A stretch of 20,486 nt of DNA from contig MU617173.1 of assembly GCA_025201705.1 (NCBI GenBank), positions 1 through 20,486 on the forward strand, in the 5' to 3' direction. The notes under the pieces were generated by a model. It saw nothing but the letters and a program-made list of their open reading frames with translations, did no database searches and was not told the DNA's origin. A program made the translations under genes and the position numbers. This document shows, piece after piece, positions 11,200 to 20,026 of this stretch (the first letter of the stretch is position 1; each line of letters begins with the position of its first letter). This DNA is from Dissophora ornata. Taxonomy: Eukaryota; Mortierellomycota; Mortierellomycetes; Mortierellales; Mortierellaceae.

Positions 11200-11760
11200 T
11201 GCAGCCTGTGCAGCATGCTGCTGCTACTCCCCACTCCACTGGTCTACGCCCAAAAGCGCGATCATGTCTGAGACAACAGCCAATTTGCTCACAGCCGTTC
11301 TGAATTTTCATATGAGCAATATATCCATCATTGCTCCTTCCACCATCACTCCTGTGGCCATCCGACATGCAGGCGAGCGATTGAGGGTAAAAGCCCGAAT
11401 GGAGCCGTGTTTCTTTTGTGTATTAATATCGCCGTTTTCTCGTTGTCGTGGGTTACGTGCTCTTGATGGGGCTGGGCAAATGGTCGGGTTTCGCTGGTAA
11501 ACAGGCCGTCTCCGTCAAAAGTCCTTGGAATATGGACTTTTGGTGATCCATGATCGCGATGACATCAAGTATATTGGGAAAGCGTTCCTCGATGCGGTGG
11601 CGAAGTAATGCGCAGCCTTGCCAAATGGGACCAGTTCGAGGGAGTACTCACCTATGAACCGTTTCCATGGGAAGACTTCGATTTCTTAGAGTATACAAAA
11701 TCTTCATACCCGCGGATCCGTTGGGGGATCGCCTCTTTCTTTGATCTGAATCTACGTTTC
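11200..11760 (+). pseudogene. Possible unresolved or decayed multi-exon gene
   Basis: In one frame a hydrophobic, signal-peptide-like start (MLLLLPTPLVYAQKRD, ATG near 11216) runs into a TGA after 18 codons. The same frame then stays open to a GTAAAAG donor near 11387, and an AAACAG acceptor near 11504 rejoins it in phase to the segment containing LLVIHDRDDIKYIG. That segment ends in TAA, or continues if GTAATG is a donor. Other frames through the first part are also open, so this reading is not unique. No family recognised. It may be a gene with a premature stop, or chance. Confidence 0.15.
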
Positions 11761-12217
11761 ATAGAAAATAATAAAATTTCCGAATCAAAGAGGAGGCACC
11801 ACAGGCTCGTCTCTATTTTTGTCACGTCGTGTTGGGGCGGCGATTTCATGTCATTTGTGCCTTTGCACAACACGAAAGCTTTCGGTTGTAGAATGTCGGT
11901 GGCATGTGTATCGTCGCGCACCACTGCAGCCACGGCAGTTGCATTGAGATGACGAGCCATATTGACCCACTCGTTTGAAAATGCTTCTTCCTTTGTACGA
12001 AGAGGGGGCCTCAAGGAGAGTATCCATGATCCTTTAATCAAAGTAGAAGGGATAATGATAAGGATTAACGGCAGACAGCACACCCATCCATCTCGGCACT
12101 TGTCCCCTTGCATGGATGAGTCCTAGCAAAAGATATCACCCCCGTGCTATTGTTTAATTGGCTTGGAATGACCCAAGTCCGCCCATCAGTGCTGGGTGGA
12201 ATACTTTCTCGATTCGA

Positions 12218-12225
12218 CATAAAAG
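12218..12225 (+). promoter_or_regulatory. TATA-like element of secreted peptide gene
   Basis: CATAAAAG lies about 120 bases upstream of the ATG at 12341. A CT/CA-rich leader (CTTTCCACCACCAAC and following) fills the space, as expected for a highly expressed fungal gene. Motif-based only. Confidence 0.45.
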
Positions 12226-12340
12226 GAGATCGTCTCTTTTCTTTCCACCACCAACATTTTCGGCTCCACTTATCGCCACCTTCCGCCAATACAAGTACCA
12301 CCCACGTCTCCATTAAGCCCTTCTTGCAAAACCTAGAAAA

Positions 12341-12595
12341 ATGCGCTCAGCATCCATCGGTATCGCTCTAGCCTTCTCAACCTTGGCAATACTGTTTACT
12401 ACCACAATCAATGCCGAAGCCGCACCTCTAAACCGCCGAGGAGTCAATTCATCCCGGTTTAAAATGTGTTACGATCCTTGCATGCAAAATGCCAAGGAAT
12501 CGTACAAAAACTGCGTCAACTCTTCACACTACGAGGGTCTGTGCCAGTCCTCGCAAGCCAAAATGAACCAACAGTGTAGTATCAAATGCCAATAA
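12341..12595 (+). CDS. Secreted six-cysteine peptide precursor
   Basis: A complete intronless gene of 84 residues. Residues 1-~27 form a signal peptide (basic start, hydrophobic core ALAFSTLAILFTTT, small residues before the likely cut). A short pro-segment ends in a dibasic Kex2-type site, NRR at 31-33. The mature peptide of ~51 residues has six cysteines at 43, 47, 58, 68, 79 and 83, giving the symmetric spacing CX3C-X10-C-X9-C-X10-CX3C. Six cysteines would allow three disulfides. The paired CX3C motifs resemble helical-hairpin peptides (alpha-hairpinins have two CX3C), but the two central cysteines are additional. I do not recognise a family, so effector, antimicrobial or signalling roles are only possibilities. 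It is convergent with the next gene, whose stop is 170 bases away. Start chosen as the only ATG giving the signal peptide. Confidence 0.85.
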   Translation: MRSASIGIALAFSTLAILFTTTINAEAAPLNRRGVNSSRFKMCYDPCMQNAKESYKNCVNSSHYEGLCQSSQAKMNQQCSIKCQ

Positions 12596-12634
12596 AACTG
12601 TCGTTTGATTATATTAATATGAAAAAGTAGGCTA

Positions 12635-12742
12635 TTTTTTTTTTCAGAATGTCTGGGTGGCAAGACTCCAGACTCAAAGGAATATGTTTTTTTTTTTTTA
12701 AGAATGTTTGGTAGTAAATAAGACTCCAAGGAATGGGGTGGT
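12635..12742. repeat. Degenerate ~52-bp tandem repeat with poly-T runs
   Basis: Between two convergent genes, two adjacent copies share the order: run of 10-13 T, AGAATGT, a G/T-rich spacer, AAGACTCC, AAGGAAT. Copy one is about 12635-12686 and copy two about 12687-12737. A third T run follows. The segment probably forms the shared 3' flank of the genes. Confidence 0.55.
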
Positions 12743-12765
12743 TTTTTTTCCCGCCTTTTCTGAAT

Positions 12766-13294
12766 TTACATTTGACGTCCACCTCCGCGCATCTCCTCAG
12801 CCTGACGTCCCAAGGCTCGACTGCCCCCGATCACAGCCTGGTTCTGCATCGGATCAACCACATCCTGGCGGGTCTCAATCAAATTTCCCTCACCATCACG
12901 GTACTCAGTGGTCTTGAGCCACACGGTGTCCTCACCAGGACCGCTTGTGTTCGCGCTCGTGTTCATGTTCATGTTAGTGTTCATATTCGGGTTGATATTG
13001 CCGGTGGGAACATCACCTGCGATCCTCTCGCCCATTGGATGTGAGGTGCTGGTAGTTGTAGGAAGCAAAGTGTTGCCAGTTGTCGCGCTTGACCTATAGT
13101 CCGTGGTCATGCTGGGCCCCACTTGAGTATCCCCGAAGGGGGGAACCTGAGAAGTCTTTGTTCCAAGGTACGCGGTGCCCATCTTCTCCGTCGTCGATGG
13201 CGTTGTTGTAGTCCTTTCCTCTTCCTGATGCTGCTGATACTGCGGTTGCTGCTGTTGCTGATACTGCTGCTGTTGCTGGTGGTGATGCGGCTGA

Positions 13295-13356
<62 letters not shown>

Positions 13357-15430
13357 ATACTGCGACCGATGCTGCTGCAGATACTGTTGTTGCTGCATCT
13401 GCTCATTCGTCAAATTATCCATGTTGCTGCCGCGAATGTCATGGGAAGTGGAAGAAAGACCTGTGCTTGTATCTCTCATAGTATCCTTAGCACCCGAGGC
13501 TCTTTCGCCAGCATATGCAGCAGCGCCGGTACCGGTAGCTCCTAAAGCGGCGGCAGTGCCGACAGCCCTTCCGGACACGGGATGCGTTGTATCCATTGAG
13601 GGGTGAGTACCCTGAGTCCTGCTAGTGGCGGAGGCAGTACTAATCGGAGGCATAGCACATGTGGTTTGCTGCATTTCTGTTCTAGAAGGGCCTAAGTAAG
13701 GATTGGAGACCGCAATGGCACCAGGGCCGGTTGCCGCGCCAGCGCCAGTGGCAGCCGCTGTCTTGGTACCAGTAGGCATAGCAGTAGGCATAGCAGTAGG
13801 CATAGCAGTAGGCATAGCAGTAGGCATAGCAGCAAGCATAGCAGTAGGCATAGCAGCACCTCTCGACGCTAAGTTGTAGCCCGTGGTAGTGGCGCCTCCA
13901 GTACCAGAAGTCATGGCGCCAGTAGACATAGCAGTGTCTCTCGACGCCATATTAGGGCCACCAGAAGTCATGGCGCTAGTAGGCATAGCTGTATCTCTCA
14001 ACGCCATATTAGAGCCCATGGTAGTGGTGACTCCAGTACTAGCAGTCATGGCGCCAGTAGGAAGACTTGCATCTCTCGACGCCATATTAGGACCCACAGT
14101 AGTGGCAGCTCCAGTACCAGCAGTCCTAGCGCCAGTAGGAAGATTAGAACCCATGGTAGTGGTAGTTCCAGTACCAGCAGTCATAGCGCCAGTAGGAAGA
14201 TTAGAACCCATGGTAGTGGTAGTTCCGGTACCGGCAGTCCTGGCGCCAACAGGCGAAATAGTATCTCTCGACGCCATGTTCGAGCCCATGGTCGCAGCAG
14301 CTCCAGTAGCTCCAGCAGCAGCCATAACAGCACCGGTGGCAGCGGCAGTCCTGGCATCAGTAGACATACTGGTGCTACCTCCTTCAGCAATATCATCAGG
14401 CCTCTGGGGCTCGACAACGGAGCTGCGTCGGTGAAAGATGCTTTTAACCTTCTCTGTCAGACTTGGACGGCGGCGAGGCTCATAGCCTTGTCCTGGAGGA
14501 GATAAGAAGGGCCTCGAGGTGACACGGTCAGACTTCATGGCCGCAGGGGTGTCCTGCATCACAGGGCTTTGGTGGTGGTGGCGGTGAGGGAGGATGCGTT
14601 CCAAGAGCCCCTCAGAGTTGTCCTCGCCTGAGCTTTCGATCGTCTGGCCGGGTGCCTGGCCTGGGGCAACGGGAGGGATGTCGGTGGTCGAGGTCACGGT
14701 GTCGTTAATTGGTGGTGCAGAAGAGGTGAGCGAGGAAGCACCCATGACAGCAGCCTCTGGAACCTGGTGACCCTTCATCGAGTGAGGCATGTGCTCCTGC
14801 TGCTGCTGCTGCTGCTGCTGCGTGTGATGTTGCGTGTGATGGTGGGGGAGGAGATGCTCCAGGAAGCCGCCCGAGGTGTCCTCCTTCGAGGTGAGAGTCG
14901 CGTCGGCCATCTGCAAAAGCCAGTGTGAAACAAGAATTAATTTTTGTCGGGTCTGACTGATGGCGGTGAAACAACACATGAAAGCGTTTTTTTCGGCTTA
15001 CCTTTGCGTTATTGGCGGTAATATCGGTGTTACCCGTCTTACCCTCTTCATGCGAGACCCTCTGTCCTGCCGGGATCATTCCCGCACTCGCTCCAGTGCC
15101 CGTGCTCATCCCGGTAACACCGGTGTGGGCCCCAGCCGTGCGGTCAGAAGGCGTCGTCGTGTTCGTGTTCGTGTTCATGTTCATGCCTTGCATCGAGTCG
15201 ACCAAACGCTCCTTTGGAATGTCATAGGGCGACATGGGCCCGCCGCCAACCGTGGGGCCTGCGACCTCGTATGTGGATCCGGCGTTCTGGCTCAGCCTGC
15301 GTGCACGCATGGCAGTGGCATCGGAGGACGTTGCGTTTCTTTCATACTCGCTGGTCATGGCACGAATAGTGCTTCTTACGTTGGAGTTGGGGTTGCTGAG
15401 GGGGCTGATGGGATCAGTGTCTCGTTGCAT
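12766..15430 (-). CDS. Low-complexity repeat protein, polyQ, K-segment-like motifs
   Basis: Two exons (15002-15430 and 12766-14910) joined by a 91-bp GT-AG intron give 857 residues. I recognise no named family. Exon 2 begins MADATLTSKED. It contains two copies of an amphipathic motif, GGFLEHLLPHHH (157-168) and GLLERILPHRHHH (244-256), each preceded by acidic/Ser residues (EDTS, EDNS), and a basic helix EKVKSIFHRR (296-305). The middle is built of tandem Thr/Ala/Gly/Met-rich repeats, including a 19-residue unit and a 4-residue MPTA unit. It is followed by a Gln-rich zone with 18 consecutive Gln. The C terminus (TVWLKTTEYRDGEGN...) looks folded or conserved. The short helix followed by a His-rich tail recalls dehydrin K-segments, suggesting a stress-related disordered protein, but this is inference. 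No signal peptide or membrane segment. Confidence 0.72.
13303..13356. repeat. (CTG)18 microsatellite encoding polyQ
   Basis: Eighteen uninterrupted CTG units on the plus strand are CAG on the coding strand and give 18 Gln. Interrupted CAG/CAA tracts flank it (13230-13400). An uninterrupted pure CAG run is prone to length change. Confidence 0.95.
13771..13854. repeat. 12-bp minisatellite, seven units
   Basis: Seven head-to-tail copies of AGTAGGCATAGC; the sixth has two substitutions (AGCAAGCATAGC). On the coding strand each unit encodes four residues (MPTA, with one variant MLA-type copy). The unit is a multiple of three, so copy-number change keeps the frame. Confidence 0.9.
14131..14245. 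repeat. 57-bp tandem repeat inside the coding region
   Basis: Two near-identical 57-bp units (compare AGATTAGAACCCATGG at 14141 and 14198) encode a 19-residue block containing TTTTMGSNLPTGA. More diverged relatives, with MASRD inserted, continue from about 13883 to 14330. Confidence 0.8.
14797..14820. repeat. (CTG)8 microsatellite encoding polyQ
   Basis: Eight pure CTG units give eight Gln in the N-terminal part of exon 2 of the low-complexity protein, between a His-rich segment and EHMPHSMKG. Confidence 0.9.
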
Positions 15431-15522
15431 TTTGAGGCAAATGTGGTTTGTGTGGTTTTTCTTTTAATTATGTACAAGTATTTACAATGCTGGGATAATC
15501 AAGAGAGAACTGTAGTAACGAG

Positions 15523-15524
15523 GG

Positions 15525-15558
<34 letters not shown>

Positions 15559-15559
15559 T
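15523..15559. repeat. GA-rich simple repeat upstream of the polyQ gene
   Basis: A near-pure (GA)n run, CT-rich on the coding strand, lies about 100-130 bases upstream of the ATG at 15430. It is therefore in the promoter or 5' leader. The 278-base gap 15431-15708 contains nothing else I can name; it also holds the 3' flank of the next minus-strand gene. Confidence 0.7.
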
Positions 15560-15708
15560 GGTGATGGAAGAAAATAAAGAGGAAGGTGTTAGATGTGTGT
15601 GTGTGTCTACTCTAAATGGGGTTTCATGTGTCTTTTCTACGAGAGGTGAAATGCGTTTCTGATGATTGGCCTCAAAGACATTTACGCGTAGAACGGCCGC
15701 GTAATTTC

Positions 15709-17669
15709 CTAAATGTAGTTTGCTTGTTGCTGCTCTTGCTCCTGCAGCTGCTTACGCAGTCCATATGCCCCCAGGTTGTTTAGTTTACGGGACGGGGATG
15801 AGGGTGGTAACAGCGATGGTTGCTGTTGCTGCTGCTGTTGCTGCTGTTGCTGAATCTGCTGACGGAATGTGCTCTTTGGTGTGGGCAACGGAGGAGGAGG
15901 GACTACATCAATGTTGTCCTTGTACGCTCTCTGTCCACGGTGTGGTGATCGAGCCCTCGTACTGCCCAAATGGCTGACCTGAGCCACTAACGCATCCTGA
16001 TTCCGTTTACCCTCCAATCGACCCAGCGCTTGACTCAGACTGGCATCGCTGCTTGTCCGAAACCTGTTTCCTATCCGGACGGGGCCGGTTGTAGGATTAG
16101 TGCTGTTCCCATTGGTGTCGCTGCTTGTCCGAAGCCTGTTTCCTATCCGGACGGGACCGGTCGTAGCACTAGTGCTGTTCCCATCGGCATCGCCTTTCCT
16201 TCTATTCCTCACATTATAGTCTGATTGCGCTGGCTGGCTTCCAGTCTCGCCCCTCGCTCTTAGGGACTGTCCATAATAATCCTTTGTGGACGACGTCGGT
16301 GAGAAGGAAGGTGACGGTAAAGAGTTGTTGCCCGACGGCGATCGTGCGATGCTGGTATTGATTCTGTTACCGCTGTTGTCTCTGCGAAGCGCTTCCCGAA
16401 GGGGGCTCTTCTGGGAAAGCGATCCTGATCGAGTGGGCACGGTCGATGCCATATCGAGTTCTGCAATCCTGGCCGCAATCTTTTCAGCTTCCTTTTTGTC
16501 TGCATAGCCTCGAAGCACACGACGAACATGAGATTCGCCTTCGTGATCCGAATCGTCCGAATCTTCTTGATTGTAATATAATTTATAAGAGCCAGCCAAT
16601 AGGGAAGAGGGAAAAACCGACGAGGTTAAGCGTTGTGGCCGGAAAAATGAAGGGCAATCAATAGATTAGACTGCCAGGGAGAGGGGCCTTTGAGAGCCGC
16701 CCAGGGGATGAACCGGTCGGCGCATGGGAAGACGTGGCGACGTGTGAAAGAAAGGGAGGGGGAGTGAAATTGAAAGCTCGTGTGCGCACGTACCTGGCCA
16801 ACGCTCCTCGCCTGTGATGGTGGCATTGATAACATCCTTTGCGGCTCGCAGCCTGCTCCACAACCCTGTTCCAGTGCTCTGGGGGGCTGCTGCAGTGGCT
16901 GTAGTGCTGGCAGGCTGATTCAGCGTGGAGTCTGTGGAAGTGCGAAGCAAAAGCGAGGCAAAAGCGAGGCAAAGTGGAGCAGAAGGCGAGGGAAACAAAG
17001 GAGGACGAGGATGAGTGAGTGTTGCGGCTTGCTGCGAAGGAAGCACTGCGAGTGCGTCTGTTTCTGGTGCGGTGTCTTACCCTCGTGGATTGCCCTGGCT
17101 ACGGCGTCTCGCTCCTCCCTCTCTCGCAGCTGTTTCTCTCTGTCGCGCTCTCTCATCCGTTCCTGGAACGAGGATCCTGTCGTGTTGGACCTCGATGCCA
17201 GGTTGGCGCCGCGACTGGCATAGCTGCGAGAGTTGCTTCCGCTAGAGTTGGTCCTGTAGTGGATCGATGTGCCCAGCGAGGAGGAGTCAGCGTACGAGTC
17301 GGCGGTGTTGTTGCTGTAGCCATTGCTGTTATTGCTGTTGTACGTCGGATTGGATTCTGAACGAAGTCTACCGCTGTTGTTGCTACTGGCCGTGCTGCCG
17401 TAGCTGCTGTTGTTGGAGGTAGTTTTGGGGGAGGTGTTGCTGTCCAGGGGTCGAGGTCGAGCTACTGTACTGCCGTTGCTGACACTCCTATTATGGCCGC
17501 CCTGGATAACAGGGGGGCGGAACGATCCTTCCGACTTTTTGTGCTTCAGTCGGTGTTTCTCTAGAACCTCTTGCTGCTGTTGCAGTTGCAACCTGGGAGG
17601 GATGATGGGCATGCCCTGGGGAATGCCCTGGGGAATGGGATTCAGTGTCCGGATGTAGTTGTGCGTCAT
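15709..17669 (-). CDS. Disordered protein with a conserved-looking TGEERWP block
   Basis: Three exons (17081-17669, 16794-16931, 15709-16565) give 527 residues; introns of 149 and 228 bp are GT-AG and in phase. Residues 1-~170 are Ser/Asn/Gln-rich, followed by a charged helix near QERMRERDREKQLREREERD. The compact part spans exons 2 and 3: GLWSRLRAAKDVINATITG (219-237), EERWP (238-242), then EDSDDSDHEGESHVRRVLRGYA (in two parts across the splice) and a Lys/Glu-rich helix to ~280. The rest is low complexity, with a duplicated 24-residue unit (368-415) and a polyQ tract near the C terminus. The compact block looks conserved and probably carries the function, but I cannot name it. The start at 17669 was preferred because upstream codons (open to 17990) read as a CT-rich leader. 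The last acceptor (ATCAAG) is the least certain junction. Confidence 0.7.
16048..16191. repeat. 72-bp tandem duplication in coding region
   Basis: Two copies of a 72-bp unit (16120-16191 and 16048-16119) encode a 24-residue block centred on TTGPVRIGNR. A few substitutions separate the copies, so the duplication is not brand new. It keeps the reading frame. Confidence 0.85.
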
Positions 17670-18340
17670 TACAGTTGATTCCAGGGGAGGGTAGACAAGG
17701 TGGGATGAGGGGAAGGGAGAGACGAGGAGAAGAGAGGGGGAGGGACAGGCACAAAAGAGAGTGGGCAAGGTCTGGAGACTGGAGGGAAAAGAAAACAAAT
17801 ACGTTTTGGTCGAAACATGCCTGAACGGCCTGTTGCGGCGTGGCAAGTCCGCTTTCGCCTGGCCGTTTCTGCTGCAAACAGCGTTCCCTTCAATCTGCAG
17901 CTCCCAAACAGCCGCATCGCATGCACGCAAACACGCACGAGTCGCGTTTCGAGTTTCGGAAAGCAGCGACAGAGACACAAGATATGTCATGGGGAATGGA
18001 CGGACCTCAACAATGAGCTGATCTGAACCCGCATGCCTTGCATAGTTGTTTGGATTTTCGATATTCTCATGATCCTCAATTTTTTATAAATTAGTTCTCG
18101 CACCTTATTTTGAAAATTTGTACCAGCTTGTCCCCAAGCACATTGCAATTATTGCACAAAAAAAAAAAGGGCACACACAACTCTACTTTTTGTTTATTGG
18201 AGCAGGGGTATCTAACGCACTGTGTACACATTTTTCAGCGCAATGGTACATGTATTCGCCATTTGCTTATGAACATGCCAAATGGCCCGTAAAACACGGA
18301 GGAAAAAACAAGTCCGACCAGAGAGACGGAAATTGGGCAT
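17670..18340. other. Intergenic: CT-rich promoter and 3' flank
   Basis: Directly upstream of the ATG at 17669 is a strongly pyrimidine-rich stretch on the minus strand (about 17685-17765), the typical leader or core promoter of fungal genes. The part near 18341 is the 3' flank of the RING gene, with A/T-rich sequence and an A run at about 18160-18170. The frame of the 17669 gene stays open to an ATG at 17990, but the encoded residues look like a translated leader. No other gene seen. Confidence 0.5.
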
Positions 18341-20026
18341 TCACTTCGGAGATGACGATGTGTGCCTCAGGTCCACCTTGCAAATTGGGCACAGCGACAC
18401 TACGTCAAGCAGCCATGGGTCAATGCATTCCTGGTGGTACTGGTGGAAGCAGGGCAGAATCCGGACCTTGTCGCCAACCTCGTAATCGGTCAGACATACC
18501 GCACACATCGTCTGCGCGTTCGCATTCGCAAAGGGCAACTCCCCTTGCTTCTTCTTCTTCTGGGTCGAGCAGCGGCCTTTGGAGGAAAAGCTTTCCGAAG
18601 AGGATGACGATGAAGAAGAAGGCGATGGGGGGTTCAGGTGGCCCTGGCGATTATATGTCACTCTGTGGTAGGAGTCCTGGCTAGTCGCAGTTGTGATGGC
18701 AGCTGTAGCCTGGTCCATATCAACTGCACTGTCGGTGTGCGCTTCTTCGTCGGCCTCGTTTTCGCTCGTAACATCCTCATCATCATTAACTTCATCCTCA
18801 TCATCGCCCTCCACATCCTCCTCTTCCTCTTCATCCTCACTCTCGTAGTCACACTCATTGGCAGTCCTGCTTCTCCTCCTCAGGCGCAGCCTCTGCCTCC
18901 TTGCGGTCTCCTTAGCCTCCAGACCCCCCTGAAACCCCTCCGTTCCTACCACATCCTCCATACAATTCTGCTCTGGCTTCGAAAATAACCAAGCCATCCC
19001 AGACCTCGGCTTTTCCGTAGTCGCAGGAGCAGAAAGTTTGACCATGCTGGGCGATGTGTGCAGTACCGTATGGACGGCGTAGCCCTCCAGAACAGTTTTT
19101 GGAAGGAGCCTTCTGCAGCAGGTATCTCGCATTATCTGCTGGTGTGCTACCTGGAGTTGTTGGGCAGCTGTCAAGCGTCCCTGACCCCCGCTGCGGCCAG
19201 ACCTTCGCGACATCTGAGCGAGCCGGAGTTTGAGAACGACCACGAACAGCAATGCTCCAAACATGCCGATGCCAACTCCACAGATTGTGCTCATGAAGAC
19301 CGTGGCGAGTTGTGTGGAAAGGCTGTTGGCATGACGAGAGTCCTCAAGGAGGACCAGAGACTGAATTTCGTCCAAGATTTGTGAGGTCTGGGCAGGATGA
19401 ACAGGTTGGGCGAGTCCGCTATTTTCCTTGCCAAAGGAGTCTGGCCTGGCTGACAAGGATTCATTGAACTCGGTATACCGGGTACCCAACCCCAGGCTCA
19501 CAAGAATCCGCCTTGCCTGGAGTACTGCTCTGGATTTGAAAGAATCGACCATGGACGCAGTTTCAGGTAATGAAAGGACGACTTGACGTTGCTCCGGTTG
19601 CCCATGTCCCTCTGTGTGTAGGCTATCCCCGAATCCCTCCTGTGATATTTCATGAGCATCTTGTGCTTTCTCTTCATTATCCACCTCCATATCCGTCCCC
19701 ACAGATTTCGTCCGGGTGGAATCTATTCCAAGAGTCGCCGTCGAGAGCGTGGCCATCGCCCTAGTGCCATGGCTCAAGTTGTCAAGAGTGAGAATCAGCT
19801 GCTTTGAGCTCTCATAGTCCAAGATCATGAGTGGGACAGGACTATCCTTGAGAGCGGGTGTCCTTGAACAGTTGGCTCGCATGGTGGGGTATACAATGAT
19901 AGCAGAGGCATCCGACTGCAGAGCTGCATGATCCACGGCGCTCTTAAGGGCACAAGGCATCAACGCGACCCATTGGTGCGGCATGGCCGGCATCGGCGCA
20001 GACAAGGGAAAGTGCATAATAGGACC
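18341..20026 (-). CDS. PA-TM-RING-H2 E3 ubiquitin ligase, 5' exon missing
   Basis: The visible exon encodes 558 residues from ATG 20017, but it probably starts at 20026 after a TTTCCTTAG acceptor, because a TAG lies in frame just before and no signal peptide is present. Counted from ATG 20017: the C-terminal half of a protease-associated (PA) lumenal domain (about 15-82, with SAIIVYP and PVPLMILDYE); a linker; one membrane segment (about 237-263); an arginine-rich cytosolic start; a very acidic Glu/Asp tract (~400-440); a Ser run; and a RING-H2 finger at 505-546. The zinc ligands are CAVC, C523, H525, H528, C531, C543, C546. This layout is that of RNF13/Tul1-like PA-TM-RING ligases, which ubiquitinate membrane proteins in Golgi, endosome or vacuole. 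The C-X11-C gap before the last pair is one longer than the textbook value but common in fungal members. The upstream exon(s) with signal peptide were not found. Confidence 0.85.
   Translation of the reverse strand, partial: GPIMHFPLSAPMPAMPHQWVALMPCALKSAVDHAALQSDASAIIVYPTMRANCSRTPALKDSPVPLMILDYESSKQLILTLDNLSHGTRAMATLSTATLGIDSTRTKSVGTDMEVDNEEKAQDAHEISQEGFGDSLHTEGHGQPEQRQVVLSLPETASMVDSFKSRAVLQARRILVSLGLGTRYTEFNESLSARPDSFGKENSGLAQPVHPAQTSQILDEIQSLVLLEDSRHANSLSTQLATVFMSTICGVGIGMFGALLFVVVLKLRLAQMSRRSGRSGGQGRLTAAQQLQVAHQQIMRDTCCRRLLPKTVLEGYAVHTVLHTSPSMVKLSAPATTEKPRSGMAWLFSKPEQNCMEDVVGTEGFQGGLEAKETARRQRLRLRRRSRTANECDYESEDEEEEEDVEGDDEDEVNDDEDVTSENEADEEAHTDSAVDMDQATAAITTATSQDSYHRVTYNRQGHLNPPSPSSSSSSSSESFSSKGRCSTQKKKKQGELPFANANAQTMCAVCLTDYEVGDKVRILPCFHQYHQECIDPWLLDVVSLCPICKVDLRHTSSSPK

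Larger units (their letters stand above)
10580..12340. other. Intergenic region with ambiguous open frames
   Basis: This holds the golgin promoter (10580-~11140, pyrimidine-rich on the minus strand) and the promoter of the secreted peptide gene (from ~12120). Between them lie several overlapping open frames on both strands. The most suggestive is plus-strand 11200-11760: a segment encoding LEYGLLVIHDRDDIKYIGKA, preceded by a possible AAACAG acceptor near 11504. It is followed, after an 85-base GTAATG...TTCTTAG stretch, by another short open segment. A 153-codon minus-strand frame (11652-12113) overlaps it. I could not assemble a gene with start, stop and consistent introns. Confidence 0.4.

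Noticed and set aside
11652..12113. 153-codon minus-strand open frame
   Set aside because: No recognisable domain, no clear promoter or splice context, and competing frames on the plus strand are equally open. Kept only as an alternative in the findings.
12065..12313. 82-codon minus-strand open frame
   Set aside because: It is antisense to the promoter and leader of the six-Cys peptide gene and has no coding features.
13107..13545. Antisense open frames with poly-Leu, poly-Ala or poly-Ser runs
   Set aside because: They are other-frame readings of the CAG/CTG repeats; the poly-Leu frame mimics a membrane segment but has no independent support.
17670..17990. N-terminal extension of the 17669 gene to ATG 17990
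   Set aside because: The added residues translate a pyrimidine-rich leader (Ser/Pro/Leu/Phe runs) and lack similarity in style to the rest. The ATG at 17669 is more natural, though the frame is open.
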